Assembly: GCA_035252155.1 (NCBI GenBank)
Contig: DATFDL010000280.1
Coordinates: 1-24,811, forward strand
DNA length: 24,811 nt
Direction: 5' to 3'
Source of the DNA: JAICLL01 sp035252155
Lineage (GTDB): Bacteria > Planctomycetota > Planctomycetia > Pirellulales > JAICIG01
The notes under the pieces are model-generated. The model was not told where the DNA came from and ran no database searches. It was given only the letters and a program-made list of their open reading frames with translations. Each line of letters starts with the position of its first letter. Within the stretch, counting starts at the first letter, position 1. The translations under genes and the position numbers were made by a program. This document shows, in pieces, positions 15,584-23,092 of the stretch.

Positions 15584-16218
15584 CAGGCGCCCCGCTGCTC
15601 GTCGTAGTGCTCAAGCAGCGCACGGCCGAGATCATAGTCGCGCACCAGTTCGCGCCGCTGCGGTTCCAGCCAGCAATTCGCTGCGAGCCAGCCGTCGAGC
15701 GACCGGCCGTCAAAGAGCGCGTCGTCGCGGTGCGCCTGGATGACAAACGCCTGCCAGCGCGAACGGTCGTTCTCGTGAAGCGACGACCGATTTGCCGTGG
15801 CCGAAAACTCGTTCAATCGGCGGCGGGCTTCCGCCGACAGGCCTTCTTCGAGGCGATCTTCCGCCGTCGTGATTTCGACCTTGAGCGTAGCCGCGGCGCC
15901 CGCGCGAGCCTGGAGCGTCGACTCGAAGTCCTTGAGGATGGCGTCATATTCATCGTCGGTCACCTCTCGGGTGCCAAGAGGAACAACGTTCGCGACACGC
16001 CACTCATCCGCCGATCGCGGTTGTAACCACACCGCCGCGGCCGGGCGGCCCGGAACATCGCTGCACTTAAAGCAGCAGACATGGCCCTTCATCGCCAATC
16101 GCTGCTCGAGCGCGTGGTCGCGCTGCCAGCCATTGGACAATACCGCTTCGACCCGCTGCGGCAGCGTGGTCAAATCGCCTGATAAGTCGTGAATCACCAA
16201 CTCGTTGAGCGTGAGCAT
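15583..16218 (-). CDS. Unknown protein coupled to the PIN-like gene
   Basis: The ATG at 16216-16218 lies eight bases after GAGG and is preferred to an in-frame GTG at 16227. The 211-residue protein is rich in charged residues, has no signal peptide or membrane helix, and contains a likely helical stretch (VTDDEYDAILKDFESTLQAR, AEARRRLNEFSATANR). A CCFKC cluster near residue 48 (HVCCFKCSD) is the only Cys-rich site. I do not recognise the family. Because its stop overlaps the start of the PIN-like gene, it may be a cognate antitoxin, adaptor or regulator; that is inference from context only. Confidence 0.75.
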   Translation of the reverse strand: MLTLNELVIHDLSGDLTTLPQRVEAVLSNGWQRDHALEQRLAMKGHVCCFKCSDVPGRPAAAVWLQPRSADEWRVANVVPLGTREVTDDEYDAILKDFESTLQARAGAAATLKVEITTAEDRLEEGLSAEARRRLNEFSATANRSSLHENDRSRWQAFVIQAHRDDALFDGRSLDGWLAANCWLEPQRRELVRDYDLGRALLEHYDEQRGA

Positions 16219-16355
16219 GTTGGTCACCTCATTCCATCATACGCGGACCGCCAGGGTGAAGGAAGGTTAGGATCGCAGTCCACCGAAATCGGCGACAGAA
16301 TCCCACGTGCCGAGGATTTTGCCGCTGTCCGTGCCGCTGCGTCGGCAACAAAGCC

Positions 16356-17906
16356 TCATTCGGAATTTGACTGCAATTCGCAGAGCACACGGAAACCGTA
16401 AAGACAATGTCGTTCATGCGCCGGTACGAGCAGGATAAAGGCTGACCGCGTCTCGAATTCGAGGTTTCCGAGTTGACCTCCACGCATTTGGACAACGTCA
16501 GGACTGGATGGATCGATTGTTATTTCGGCCACATTGCCCAGCATGTCGAACAGACCGAACGCGTTTGGTTTTTTTTGCCCGATTGCATGCAACTCTCCGT
16601 CCGAATTATTCCTCCCGAACCACATAAACTCACCGGCGTTGAGATTGCCAAAATTTGTCAGCGTTGTGGTGCCGGCGCGGCATGCGAACTCCCATTCGTC
16701 GCCCTTGGGTACGCGATAGCTACGTCCCTCGTGCTTGGTTAGCCAGTCACAGAAAGCTTGGGCATCTGGCAACGCCACGTTGACGACAGGCAGTTCATCG
16801 TTGATGGACTGCTGACCAATATTCTGCCATGTGAACGCCGGGTCACGACCAACGAATTCGCCGTTCAATCGCACTCCAGCGCCGCCATCTTCTCGTTCCG
16901 CGAGGGTCTTATAATTGGTTGCGTCTACGAATTTGCGGAAGCCCCCGACACTCACCTCGTGCGCAGAGAGAAGAAACGGGCTGGCAATCACAACGTGCCG
17001 GTACCCCTCGTGATCGAGGCTTGCAGCGATCCAGGGGAACTCGGGCTTAACGTATTCCCTGAGACGTTCACGTTCCTCCTCTGGCGTCCCCGCTTCGAAC
17101 TCGCCCGGCGGGATCAGGACCAGCTTCATACCGATGGAGTTGGTCTCGTCAACTTGGCGGCCGAGGTAGCTGGCCCAACGTTCCTGGTGCCGCCGTGCGT
17201 CCTCGGACGAAAAAGGCGCGATGGCGACCTGAGGCGGCGCTGGCGGCGGTTCGACCGTTTTGCTCGGAGTCGCGGCCACTGCACTGGTGGTCTCTGGGAT
17301 GACTTGGTGGGCGCCGTTCGCACGAGCAGTTTCGTCATTCGCGTCCGGCAGTGCTTGGTCGCTACCCTTCGGCCATAGCGCGAACGCGGCAATGGCGATC
17401 AAGAGGCCGACCCATACGCCAGCCGCCACCTGCAAGGCAACTCGCGGCCGTTTGGAACGATTTGCTTTTCGCAAGAGCAAATCATTCGATCCCCGACGAG
17501 CGTTCGTCCCGCCAACAACCATCGGCTGCGCCGGCGCGGCAGCCAGTAGGTCGATGTCAATGACTGGCATGAGCGGCGACGATGATGGCGGCGCGGCTGT
17601 GAGCGGCGGATGGTGAACCGTAGTGGATTGCCGTACTCGAATCTCGGCGTCGTACTGCGACCGTTTGCGCGGATCGAGCAAGCATGCCTTGGCCGCTTGG
17701 ATCTCATTGAGGATTCGTGCAGCGTCTTCCGCATATTTGCCGACCTGAAAGTTGCGCACATAGGCGCTTTGCCGCATCACGGCGGCGTTGATGACGGTGG
17801 GGTCGTGCTCATCGCGCGAGACGCCGAGCAACTGATAGTGCGTCGGCGGACGGCTCTCGGGCGGGATGCTCAACCAGACGCGGTACGGATCGAACGATTC
17901 CGGCAT
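16356..17906 (-). CDS. J-like leader / membrane / SUMF1-fold (FGE-like) protein
   Basis: The 516-residue protein starts with MPESFDPYRVWLSIPPESRP and a J-like domain (about 21-88: HYQLLGVSRDEHD, ILNEIQAAKACLLDPRKRSQYD) in which the HPD motif is missing (YVRNFQ at its place). A membrane helix is at about 158-178 (LQVAAGVWVGLLIAIAAFALW). Residues 250-512 form a formylglycine-generating-enzyme-like fold (IGMKLVLIPPGEFEAGTPEE, LPVVNVALPDAQAFCDWLTK, YRVPKGDEWEFACRAG, GLFDMLGNVAE, RGGQ, YGFRV). The paired Cys residues of active FGE after RGGS are absent, so it is probably a binding or sensor domain, not a sulfatase activator. The start follows a GGGGGTGCGC sequence conserved in four copies. Confidence 0.87.
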   Translation of the reverse strand: MPESFDPYRVWLSIPPESRPPTHYQLLGVSRDEHDPTVINAAVMRQSAYVRNFQVGKYAEDAARILNEIQAAKACLLDPRKRSQYDAEIRVRQSTTVHHPPLTAAPPSSSPLMPVIDIDLLAAAPAQPMVVGGTNARRGSNDLLLRKANRSKRPRVALQVAAGVWVGLLIAIAAFALWPKGSDQALPDANDETARANGAHQVIPETTSAVAATPSKTVEPPPAPPQVAIAPFSSEDARRHQERWASYLGRQVDETNSIGMKLVLIPPGEFEAGTPEEERERLREYVKPEFPWIAASLDHEGYRHVVIASPFLLSAHEVSVGGFRKFVDATNYKTLAEREDGGAGVRLNGEFVGRDPAFTWQNIGQQSINDELPVVNVALPDAQAFCDWLTKHEGRSYRVPKGDEWEFACRAGTTTLTNFGNLNAGEFMWFGRNNSDGELHAIGQKKPNAFGLFDMLGNVAEITIDPSSPDVVQMRGGQLGNLEFETRSAFILLVPAHERHCLYGFRVLCELQSNSE

Positions 17907-17938
17907 GCGCACCCCCGGCGGTTGGCGGTTTTGCCCCC

Positions 17939-17966
17939 ATTATCCACGCCGCCCGGCAAGATGCAA
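17939..17966 (-). promoter_or_regulatory. Promoter of J-like gene, copy A
   Basis: On the minus strand TTGCAT (17961-17966) and GATAAT (17939-17944) are separated by 16 bases. The same pair and spacing are found ahead of three other J-like leader copies, which supports it as a real sigma70-type promoter. Confidence 0.65.
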
Positions 17967-18048
17967 TCGTATTTGCCGCTCACTCGATTTTGCGCGAGAA
18001 ACGGCGTAGGATGAAGTCAGGCCCCTCTCGCTCGCGATTGAACCTGCC

Positions 18049-18306
18049 ATGACCATCACCGTCACTCTCCCTCTTGAAGTCGCCGGGCCGCTTGCGGCAA
18101 AGGCGCTGAGCAGCGGGCTCACGTTAGAAGCTTACCTGACAACGCTTGCCGAAAGGGACGTATCGACGGGCAACGGCGCTGCGATCCCGCACAATCTCTC
18201 GACGGACGAGGCAGAACGTCTGCTCGACGAATTGACCACTGGCCCCGTCTTGCCGCACCTGCCGGCCGATTTTTCGCGTGCGGATATCTATGCGGACCAC
18301 AATTGA
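18049..18306 (+). CDS. VapB-like antitoxin
   Basis: The 85-residue protein begins with a beta-strand/helix pattern (MTITVTLPLEVAGPLAAKAL, then GLTLEAYLTTLAERDV) typical of small antitoxin DNA-binding domains and ends with an acidic, Pro-containing tail (LLDELTTGPVLPHLPADFSR) that would wrap a toxin. Its TGA overlaps the ATG of a broken vapC (TGATG), the usual VapBC arrangement. The reading frame is intact. With the toxin destroyed, it is an orphan antitoxin that may still repress its own promoter or neutralise related toxins. The start is the first ATG and has no strong ribosome binding site. It diverges from the SUMF1-fold gene. Confidence 0.75.
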   Translation: MTITVTLPLEVAGPLAAKALSSGLTLEAYLTTLAERDVSTGNGAAIPHNLSTDEAERLLDELTTGPVLPHLPADFSRADIYADHN

Positions 18307-18658
18307 TGTTGATCCTCGCCGACACGGGCATCCTCTTGCGCTTGCTCGACCGAATCTGCACTCGACCTTTATCGGCTCGCGGTGGATAGGGACTCGACGT
18401 CGTCGAAGCCAACCGGCGCCTGGTGATCATCGAACGGCTGTTTCCCGTGCTTCCCGACGTTCCCAGCGCCTACGCCCCTTGGCGCGGTTTAGTTGTTGCC
18501 TTTCATGTAATGGGAGTTCAAGCCCATGATGCGCGTCTCGCTTCTTTCATGAAGGCATACGGCCTGACGCATATTCTCACGCTCACGCGCCTGATTTTGC
18601 GCGGTTCCCTACGATTACGGCAGTCACGCCCTACGATGTTATCGCGGCGTCCCCATAG
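18306..18658 (+). pseudogene. Decayed VapC toxin (PIN domain)
   Basis: The frame opens MLILADTGILLRLLDR with the first catalytic Asp (D6), then jumps to ICTRPLSARGG, so roughly 50 residues of a normal VapC are missing in frame. A TAG follows at 18387-18389, where VapC relatives usually continue GLGL. The same frame then reads GLDVVEANRRLVIIERLFPV and GVQAHDARLASFM, the HDAR segment holding the third acidic residue. A one-base frameshift near 18590 moves the end to another frame, DFARFPTITAVTPYDVIA, ending at TAG 18656-18658. Three independent lesions make it non-functional. The family comparison is from memory of VapC sequences. Confidence 0.85.
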
Positions 18659-18858
18659 CACGGAACATCCTCGTCGGAAGAAGCATTCTTGCCGACCTGA
18701 AGATCCCATACATAGGCGCTTTGCCGCACGACGGCGCGGTTGATGACGGTGGGGTCGTGCTCGTCGGGCGAGACGCCGAGCAACTGATAGTGCGTCGGCG
18801 GACGGCTCTCGGGCGGGATGCTCAACCAGACGCGGTACGGATCGAACGACTCCGGCAT
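18631..18858 (-). pseudogene. Truncated J-like leader, copy B
   Basis: From the ATG at 18858 the product reads MPESFDPYRVWLSIPPESRP and continues like the full-length copies to about residue 57 (VWDLQVGK), then diverges into unrelated sequence and stops at 75 residues. Homology at the DNA level spans about 18691-18919 including the promoter. The membrane helix and any C-terminal module are absent. It is antisense to the end of the vapC relic. Because promoter, ribosome binding site and start are preserved, a short J-like peptide could still be made, but a remnant of a duplication is more likely. Confidence 0.8.
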
Positions 18859-18891
18859 GCGCACCCCCGGCGGTTGGCAGTTTCGCATCCT

Positions 18892-18919
18892 ATTATCCAC
18901 GCCGCCGGGTGAAATGCAA
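18892..18919 (-). promoter_or_regulatory. Promoter of J-like leader, copy B
   Basis: TTGCAT (18914-18919) and GATAAT (18892-18897) on the minus strand with a 16-base spacer, as in the other three copies. It points into the truncated leader and then antisense through the vapC relic. Confidence 0.6.
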
Positions 18920-18933
18920 ACAGCAGGTAGTGC

Positions 18934-19818
18934 CTAAAGAATATCGTAGGCGGTCAGAATGCCCACGAGGTCGCAACGCTTCCGGGGCCCATCGGCGCCT
19001 GCTGCGGTCTCGGTCTTCATCACCAAGAGGACCTCTCTCTCGTCAAACTTCTCGACTGCTACTTTTACGTCTTCGCGCGCATAGACAAACGGCGGCTTTC
19101 CTAACGGAAGCTCTACGTCGTTTTCGCATTGCTTCGCGGGGTCGTCCGCACCAACGCGTATTTCCTCAAGCGTCCGTCCAAGCCGATCAGCGCGCTTGTC
19201 GTTATTTGCCTGGGCGCTCCGCAGGAATTGGGCCACCGCGGCGGTGCTAATCAGCCACCAATCCCCGTGCCAGTACCAAGGAAGGTAAGTGAACGAGTTC
19301 GTGAGCATCGTCTCTCTTACGAAGCTTATCGGCCAGAGGTCCTCTGCGGTCGTGACCTCGCGCACCATGAAGTCGGAGGTTCTTTGCATCGGTTGGTTTC
19401 CATTCATTAACGCATCCTCTAACAGAAGTCCAAATTCGATCGCGTGCTGAGTGAGGTGCCGCGCTCTCGCTCCTTGGTGAAGCGCGTCGTTACGCGCTTC
19501 GCGAACAAGTTCGTATAGGGCATCTTTCGCCGAGTGAAAAAAGTGCTGCGAATCCGCCAGCGGGTGGCGGCCAAGATCCGATTCGCTCGCGAGACTGAGC
19601 AATGGAGCCTTATATGTACCAAGCGAACAAGCTTTTTTCAGCCGATAACAACCGATGCGCTCAAAGACGAACAAGAGCTCATCGAATTGCTCGCCATCCT
19701 GCTGCGCGGCGAGTCGCGCGTTGCGAAGCTCTTTAAGGAAATACCGGCGCGCCCGTATCCCAATGGGCCGCCAACCGGCGGAGCTCGTGCGTTTCTTATC
19801 GTTCTTACTCATGCTCAT
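18934..19818 (-). CDS. HEPN-like RNase domain fused to CBS-domain pair
   Basis: The 294-residue protein has a helical N-terminal part (about 20-140) ending in the motif R109-N-D-A-L-H114 (VREARNDALHQGARARHLTQ), matching the RNxxxH active-site motif of HEPN ribonucleases, followed by AIEFGLLLEDALM. Residues about 149-200 (SDFMVREVTTAEDLWPISFV, DWWLISTAAVAQFLR) and 235-294 (EDVKVAVEKFDEREVLLVMK, RCDLVGILTAYDIL) look like two halves of a CBS module, which commonly binds adenine nucleotides. Its ATG overlaps the upstream WD40 gene's stop by four bases (ATGA), showing translational coupling. I recall similar proteins annotated only as CBS-domain proteins. RNase activity and nucleotide control are inference. 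Confidence 0.7.
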   Translation of the reverse strand: MSMSKNDKKRTSSAGWRPIGIRARRYFLKELRNARLAAQQDGEQFDELLFVFERIGCYRLKKACSLGTYKAPLLSLASESDLGRHPLADSQHFFHSAKDALYELVREARNDALHQGARARHLTQHAIEFGLLLEDALMNGNQPMQRTSDFMVREVTTAEDLWPISFVRETMLTNSFTYLPWYWHGDWWLISTAAVAQFLRSAQANNDKRADRLGRTLEEIRVGADDPAKQCENDVELPLGKPPFVYAREDVKVAVEKFDEREVLLVMKTETAAGADGPRKRCDLVGILTAYDIL

Positions 19819-22706
19819 GGTCCCTCGAGCGTGATCGCCATCACAAGCGGCGCGGTGTAGTCAGGGCCTTTTGCCAGCTCAATCGCTTCGATCGTTTCAC
19901 GATGCTTTGGCCGGATGGCGAAATAGCGCATCTGGTGGCCGCCGCGAAAAGTGAAGGCGCGCTTCGATCGTGGTACGTCCGAGCCGGCGTCGCTGAGGTT
20001 GTAGTCTGCAAAATGTTCCCCATTGCGCAACGGGTGCTCCTCAGTTGTGCCGTCGCGGTAGTGCAGCCGCACGACCATCGATACACTTCCACCCTTGATT
20101 TCGCTCTGTGCGCCCCAACCGCTCACGCCGCTGAGAAAATGGATTGCCCTGGCGGACGAGTGACAAGGAAGCGTCACGGATGGGGGCATTCTGGGCGGAA
20201 TCTGGCCGCCGGGCGAATACAACATGACGATGTTCGCAACGCGATCGCCCTGTGGATCGACAAGCTGAAACGGGACTCCTTCAAATATCTTCGGCGACCA
20301 GTCGTCAAGAATCAGCCGCTCATCCGTATCTTCGCCGTGAAACATTCCGCGGGTGCTCACGACATTCGCTACGCCGCTCAAGTCGAGTGGAGTGAACTGG
20401 CCGCGCTCGGCCGCCGCGGACGTGGCATCGTCGACCTTCGCTTCGTCATCTGGGAAGGGCGGCACGTGCCAAAGGTAGATCGTTCCATCGTCGCCGCCTG
20501 ATGCCAGCAGCTTGCCATCCGGCGAGAACGCCACAGGCATCCAGTCTTGGCTGTGGCGCCGGTGCTTGGGTTGGCCCAGCGTGGCATGCTCAAACTCGGC
20601 GATCAGCGTGCGATTTTCGATGTCCCAAAGCGAGACAAACTCATCATCGCCGCCCCAAGCCGCAAAGCGCCTGTCGGCTGAGAATACCGGCTTGCTGCCA
20701 GCGCCGCGCGCTTCTGGGAATTGGGCCATCTCCGCACCCGACTCAAGATCCCAGAGCCTTATCGGATTTCCGCTAGTCAGACATCGCCTTCCGTCGGGGG
20801 CGATTGAAGTACCGATCACCGCCAAGTTTCCCGCTGGAAGCGAACGAATCTGGTTTCCCGTGGCAACCTCAAATACACGAACGGGGTCTTCCTTGTCCGA
20901 ATGCGAGGTGGCCACGGCCAAGCGGCCGTCGCGCGCAAATGCAATCCCAAAGACGCAACTTGCCAGACTTCGCTCCCATAGCAAGTTGCCCGCCTCGACG
21001 TCCCAAAGCCGCACTTGACTATCGCCGCTCCCCGAGAGCGCGCGTCGGCCATCGGGAGAGAACGCCAAGCACCAAATTGCCCACCGGTGACCGTCGAGCC
21101 ACTTCAACACGTTGCCGTTGTTGGGATCGATACACGCAATACTGTCCCCATTCGACAGCAAGACGGTACTGCCATCCGGACGTATTGCCAAGGCGCGCAC
21201 CGCGTTTTCGCGCCCCGGAGCGGGACTACCGAACCGCCGCACTCCGATTCCGGTATTGACCTCCCAAATTGCCCATGTGGTGTCAAAGCTTCCGCTCACA
21301 AGTCGACCATTGGGCAAGAAGGCGAGGCTTGTGACAGAGTCGGTGTGGCCGGTAAGTCGCCGGAACTCGCCCGGCAGTCTTTCGTGGGTAAACGGTGACG
21401 GTTCGATCAACCTTCCTTCAACGCCCGCCCCGGCGCCGCTGTTTTGCATTACAACCGAAAACCAACTTCTGCCGTCCCAATCTGGCGGCGCCCAGTCGGG
21501 AAGGTGGAATTCGTGCCGCACCATCGAGCCAAAAAACGCGCGCGATCCCTCATACCGTCCGTGTCGCTGCCAATGCGGTAGCAAGTCAGCGGTTGTCATT
21601 CTCCCCAAGCGAATCGCGTCGGCTAGATCGGGACGCTGCTCAAGATATTTTCGTTCGTCAAAAGCGAAGGTGCGCGATAGGTCAACAACGCGATCGGGGG
21701 CGCTGCGCTTGCCCCAGCGCCCGGGCGTCGACCGTCTCCATTGTTCGTCAAATGGCCCGATCGCTAGCGCGACGCGCTTGGAATAACCGGCGGCGGTGTG
21801 ATAGTCGATGATAAAACCGGCGAAAGCGCCATCGTCGATCCTGCGCAGCGGGCCGGTGACCTGCACCTCGAGAACAAGGCGGTCAATGCGATCCAGCTCG
21901 TACCCCACCGCGGCGTGCCCATGAGAATTACTTAGACCAACGAAAAACGAGTCGTCCTCGATGCGCGCCGAATTAGTAATAAAAAGCGTGTCGGTCTTCG
22001 ATTCTAAGATTTGCGGCGCGCCGTTGTCGGTGTGCCCAGCCGTTACATCGAATGTTGCTGGCTCTGCTTTGGCGGTACTACCACGCGACGGCGTCGTTTC
22101 CGCGTCGCTTGGCATTTGCTGCACAGGTCGAGGCCAGATCGCCACAACGGCCAACGTAATGACGACTCCGAACCAGAACGCGGCTGGCAATTGCCAGATG
22201 AGCGCACGGTATTTCGACTTCGACAGACCACGCCACGATCCAACCGGTTTTCTCCCGCGGCTGGAACGGAGCACTGCAACCGGCTCGGCTTGGGACGATG
22301 ACATTGCCAAAAGATCGCCATGCGGTGGGTCAGACGGACCGACTAATTCGCTGAGGCCGATGGCCGGCAGCGCCGATCGCGGGAATGCCGCCGTGGGAAC
22401 TCCGTACCGTTGGCGCGCTGCGGCCGCCTCGCCGGCCGGTAGCCCAGCGTCGTATCGAGCCCGCTTGGCCGGATCGAGCAGGCAGGCTTTGGCCGCCTGG
22501 ACCTCGTTGAGAATTTGTGCGGCCTGTTCGGCGTACTTGCCGACCTGATAGTTGCGCACATAGGCGCTTTGCCGCATCACGGCGGCGTTGATGACGGTGG
22601 GGTCGTGCTCGTCGGGCGAGACGCCGAGCAACTGATAGTGCGTCGGCGGACGGCTCTCGGGCGGGATGCTCAACCAGACGCGGTACGGATCGAACGATTC
22701 CGGCAT
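19815..22706 (-). CDS. J-like leader / membrane / WD40 repeat protein
   Basis: Started at ATG 22704-22706, by comparison with the three other leader copies, the protein has 963 residues (a longer frame from 22901 would translate the promoter). It contains the HPD-less J-like domain (21-88), a membrane helix at about 169-191 (LIWQLPAAFWFGVVITLAVV), a beta-rich region (240-345), a YLEQRPDLADAIR...HWQRHGRYEGSR motif (355-389), WD40 repeats at about 451-748 (GHTDSVTSLAFLPNGRLVSG, VRLWDVEAG, IRLWDLESG, IYLWHV) and a C-terminal domain (about 780-963: ATLPC-type VTLPC, SGVSGWG, VRLHYRDGTTEEHPLRNGEH) seen in other planctomycete WD40 proteins. It is coupled to the downstream HEPN-CBS gene. A membrane-anchored sensing role is inferred. 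Confidence 0.88.
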   Translation of the reverse strand: MPESFDPYRVWLSIPPESRPPTHYQLLGVSPDEHDPTVINAAVMRQSAYVRNYQVGKYAEQAAQILNEVQAAKACLLDPAKRARYDAGLPAGEAAAARQRYGVPTAAFPRSALPAIGLSELVGPSDPPHGDLLAMSSSQAEPVAVLRSSRGRKPVGSWRGLSKSKYRALIWQLPAAFWFGVVITLAVVAIWPRPVQQMPSDAETTPSRGSTAKAEPATFDVTAGHTDNGAPQILESKTDTLFITNSARIEDDSFFVGLSNSHGHAAVGYELDRIDRLVLEVQVTGPLRRIDDGAFAGFIIDYHTAAGYSKRVALAIGPFDEQWRRSTPGRWGKRSAPDRVVDLSRTFAFDERKYLEQRPDLADAIRLGRMTTADLLPHWQRHGRYEGSRAFFGSMVRHEFHLPDWAPPDWDGRSWFSVVMQNSGAGAGVEGRLIEPSPFTHERLPGEFRRLTGHTDSVTSLAFLPNGRLVSGSFDTTWAIWEVNTGIGVRRFGSPAPGRENAVRALAIRPDGSTVLLSNGDSIACIDPNNGNVLKWLDGHRWAIWCLAFSPDGRRALSGSGDSQVRLWDVEAGNLLWERSLASCVFGIAFARDGRLAVATSHSDKEDPVRVFEVATGNQIRSLPAGNLAVIGTSIAPDGRRCLTSGNPIRLWDLESGAEMAQFPEARGAGSKPVFSADRRFAAWGGDDEFVSLWDIENRTLIAEFEHATLGQPKHRRHSQDWMPVAFSPDGKLLASGGDDGTIYLWHVPPFPDDEAKVDDATSAAAERGQFTPLDLSGVANVVSTRGMFHGEDTDERLILDDWSPKIFEGVPFQLVDPQGDRVANIVMLYSPGGQIPPRMPPSVTLPCHSSARAIHFLSGVSGWGAQSEIKGGSVSMVVRLHYRDGTTEEHPLRNGEHFADYNLSDAGSDVPRSKRAFTFRGGHQMRYFAIRPKHRETIEAIELAKGPDYTAPLVMAITLEGP

Positions 22707-22739
22707 TACGCACCCCCGGCGGTTGGCGGTTTCGCCCTC

Positions 22740-22767
22740 ATTATCCGCGCGGCCGAGCAAGATGCAA
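22740..22767 (-). promoter_or_regulatory. Promoter of J-like/WD40 gene, copy C
   Basis: TTGCAT (22762-22767) and GATAAT (22740-22745) with a 16-base spacer on the minus strand. It would drive the WD40 and HEPN-CBS genes as one transcript. Confidence 0.65.
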
Positions 22768-22837
22768 ACGGTTTTCCGGCGAAGGGTGGCGTGGTTTGAC
22801 ACTAAAGGCGGTGGTATGATGCTGGTGGAGGGATTGT

Positions 22838-23092
22838 ATGAAAGCGCTGACTTCGCGAACCACCATCGGCCCAGACGGCACCATCGACGTGCACTTGCCA
22901 ACGGGTCTGCCGCCAGGCGAGGCTGAGGTAGTGGTTGTCGTCCAGCCCGTCACCGCCGCGTCCACGCGGGCGGCGCCGCCATATGCTTCCGACCACGGAA
23001 TATGGAAAGGCAAGTTGCCCGACGACGATATCGACGCTGACCTGCGCGAAATGAACGCACTTTGGGAAAAAGGCATGGAGTTGCCCGAGTGA
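22838..23092 (+). CDS. Antitoxin-like protein of a VapBC-type module
   Basis: The 84-residue protein begins MKALTSRTTIGPDGTIDVHL with PTGLPPGEAEVVVVVQP, a beta-rich N-terminus resembling AbrB-like antitoxins, and ends in an acidic helical tail (SDHGIWKGKLPDDDIDADLR, EMNALWEKGMEL) typical of toxin-binding segments. GGAGGG lies five bases before the ATG. Its TGA overlaps a GTG that opens the truncated toxin (GTGA). A TTGACA at 22796 and TATGAT at 22815 lie upstream, but only 13 bases apart. It diverges from the WD40 gene and is not visibly homologous to the antitoxin at 18049. Confidence 0.75.
   Translation: MKALTSRTTIGPDGTIDVHLPTGLPPGEAEVVVVVQPVTAASTRAAPPYASDHGIWKGKLPDDDIDADLREMNALWEKGMELPE

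Noticed and set aside
16229..16495. 88-codon minus ORF between the PIN-pair and the SUMF1-fold gene
   Set aside because: It overlaps the end of the SUMF1-fold gene in another frame and has no ribosome binding site or recognisable features.
22796..22820. TTGACA...TATGAT as a promoter for the second antitoxin
   Set aside because: The spacer is only 13 bases, too short for a standard sigma70 promoter, so it was mentioned with the gene but not annotated.
22707..22901. N-terminal extension of the WD40 protein by 65 residues
   Set aside because: It would translate the conserved promoter and upstream region; comparison with the other three leader copies fixes the start at 22706.
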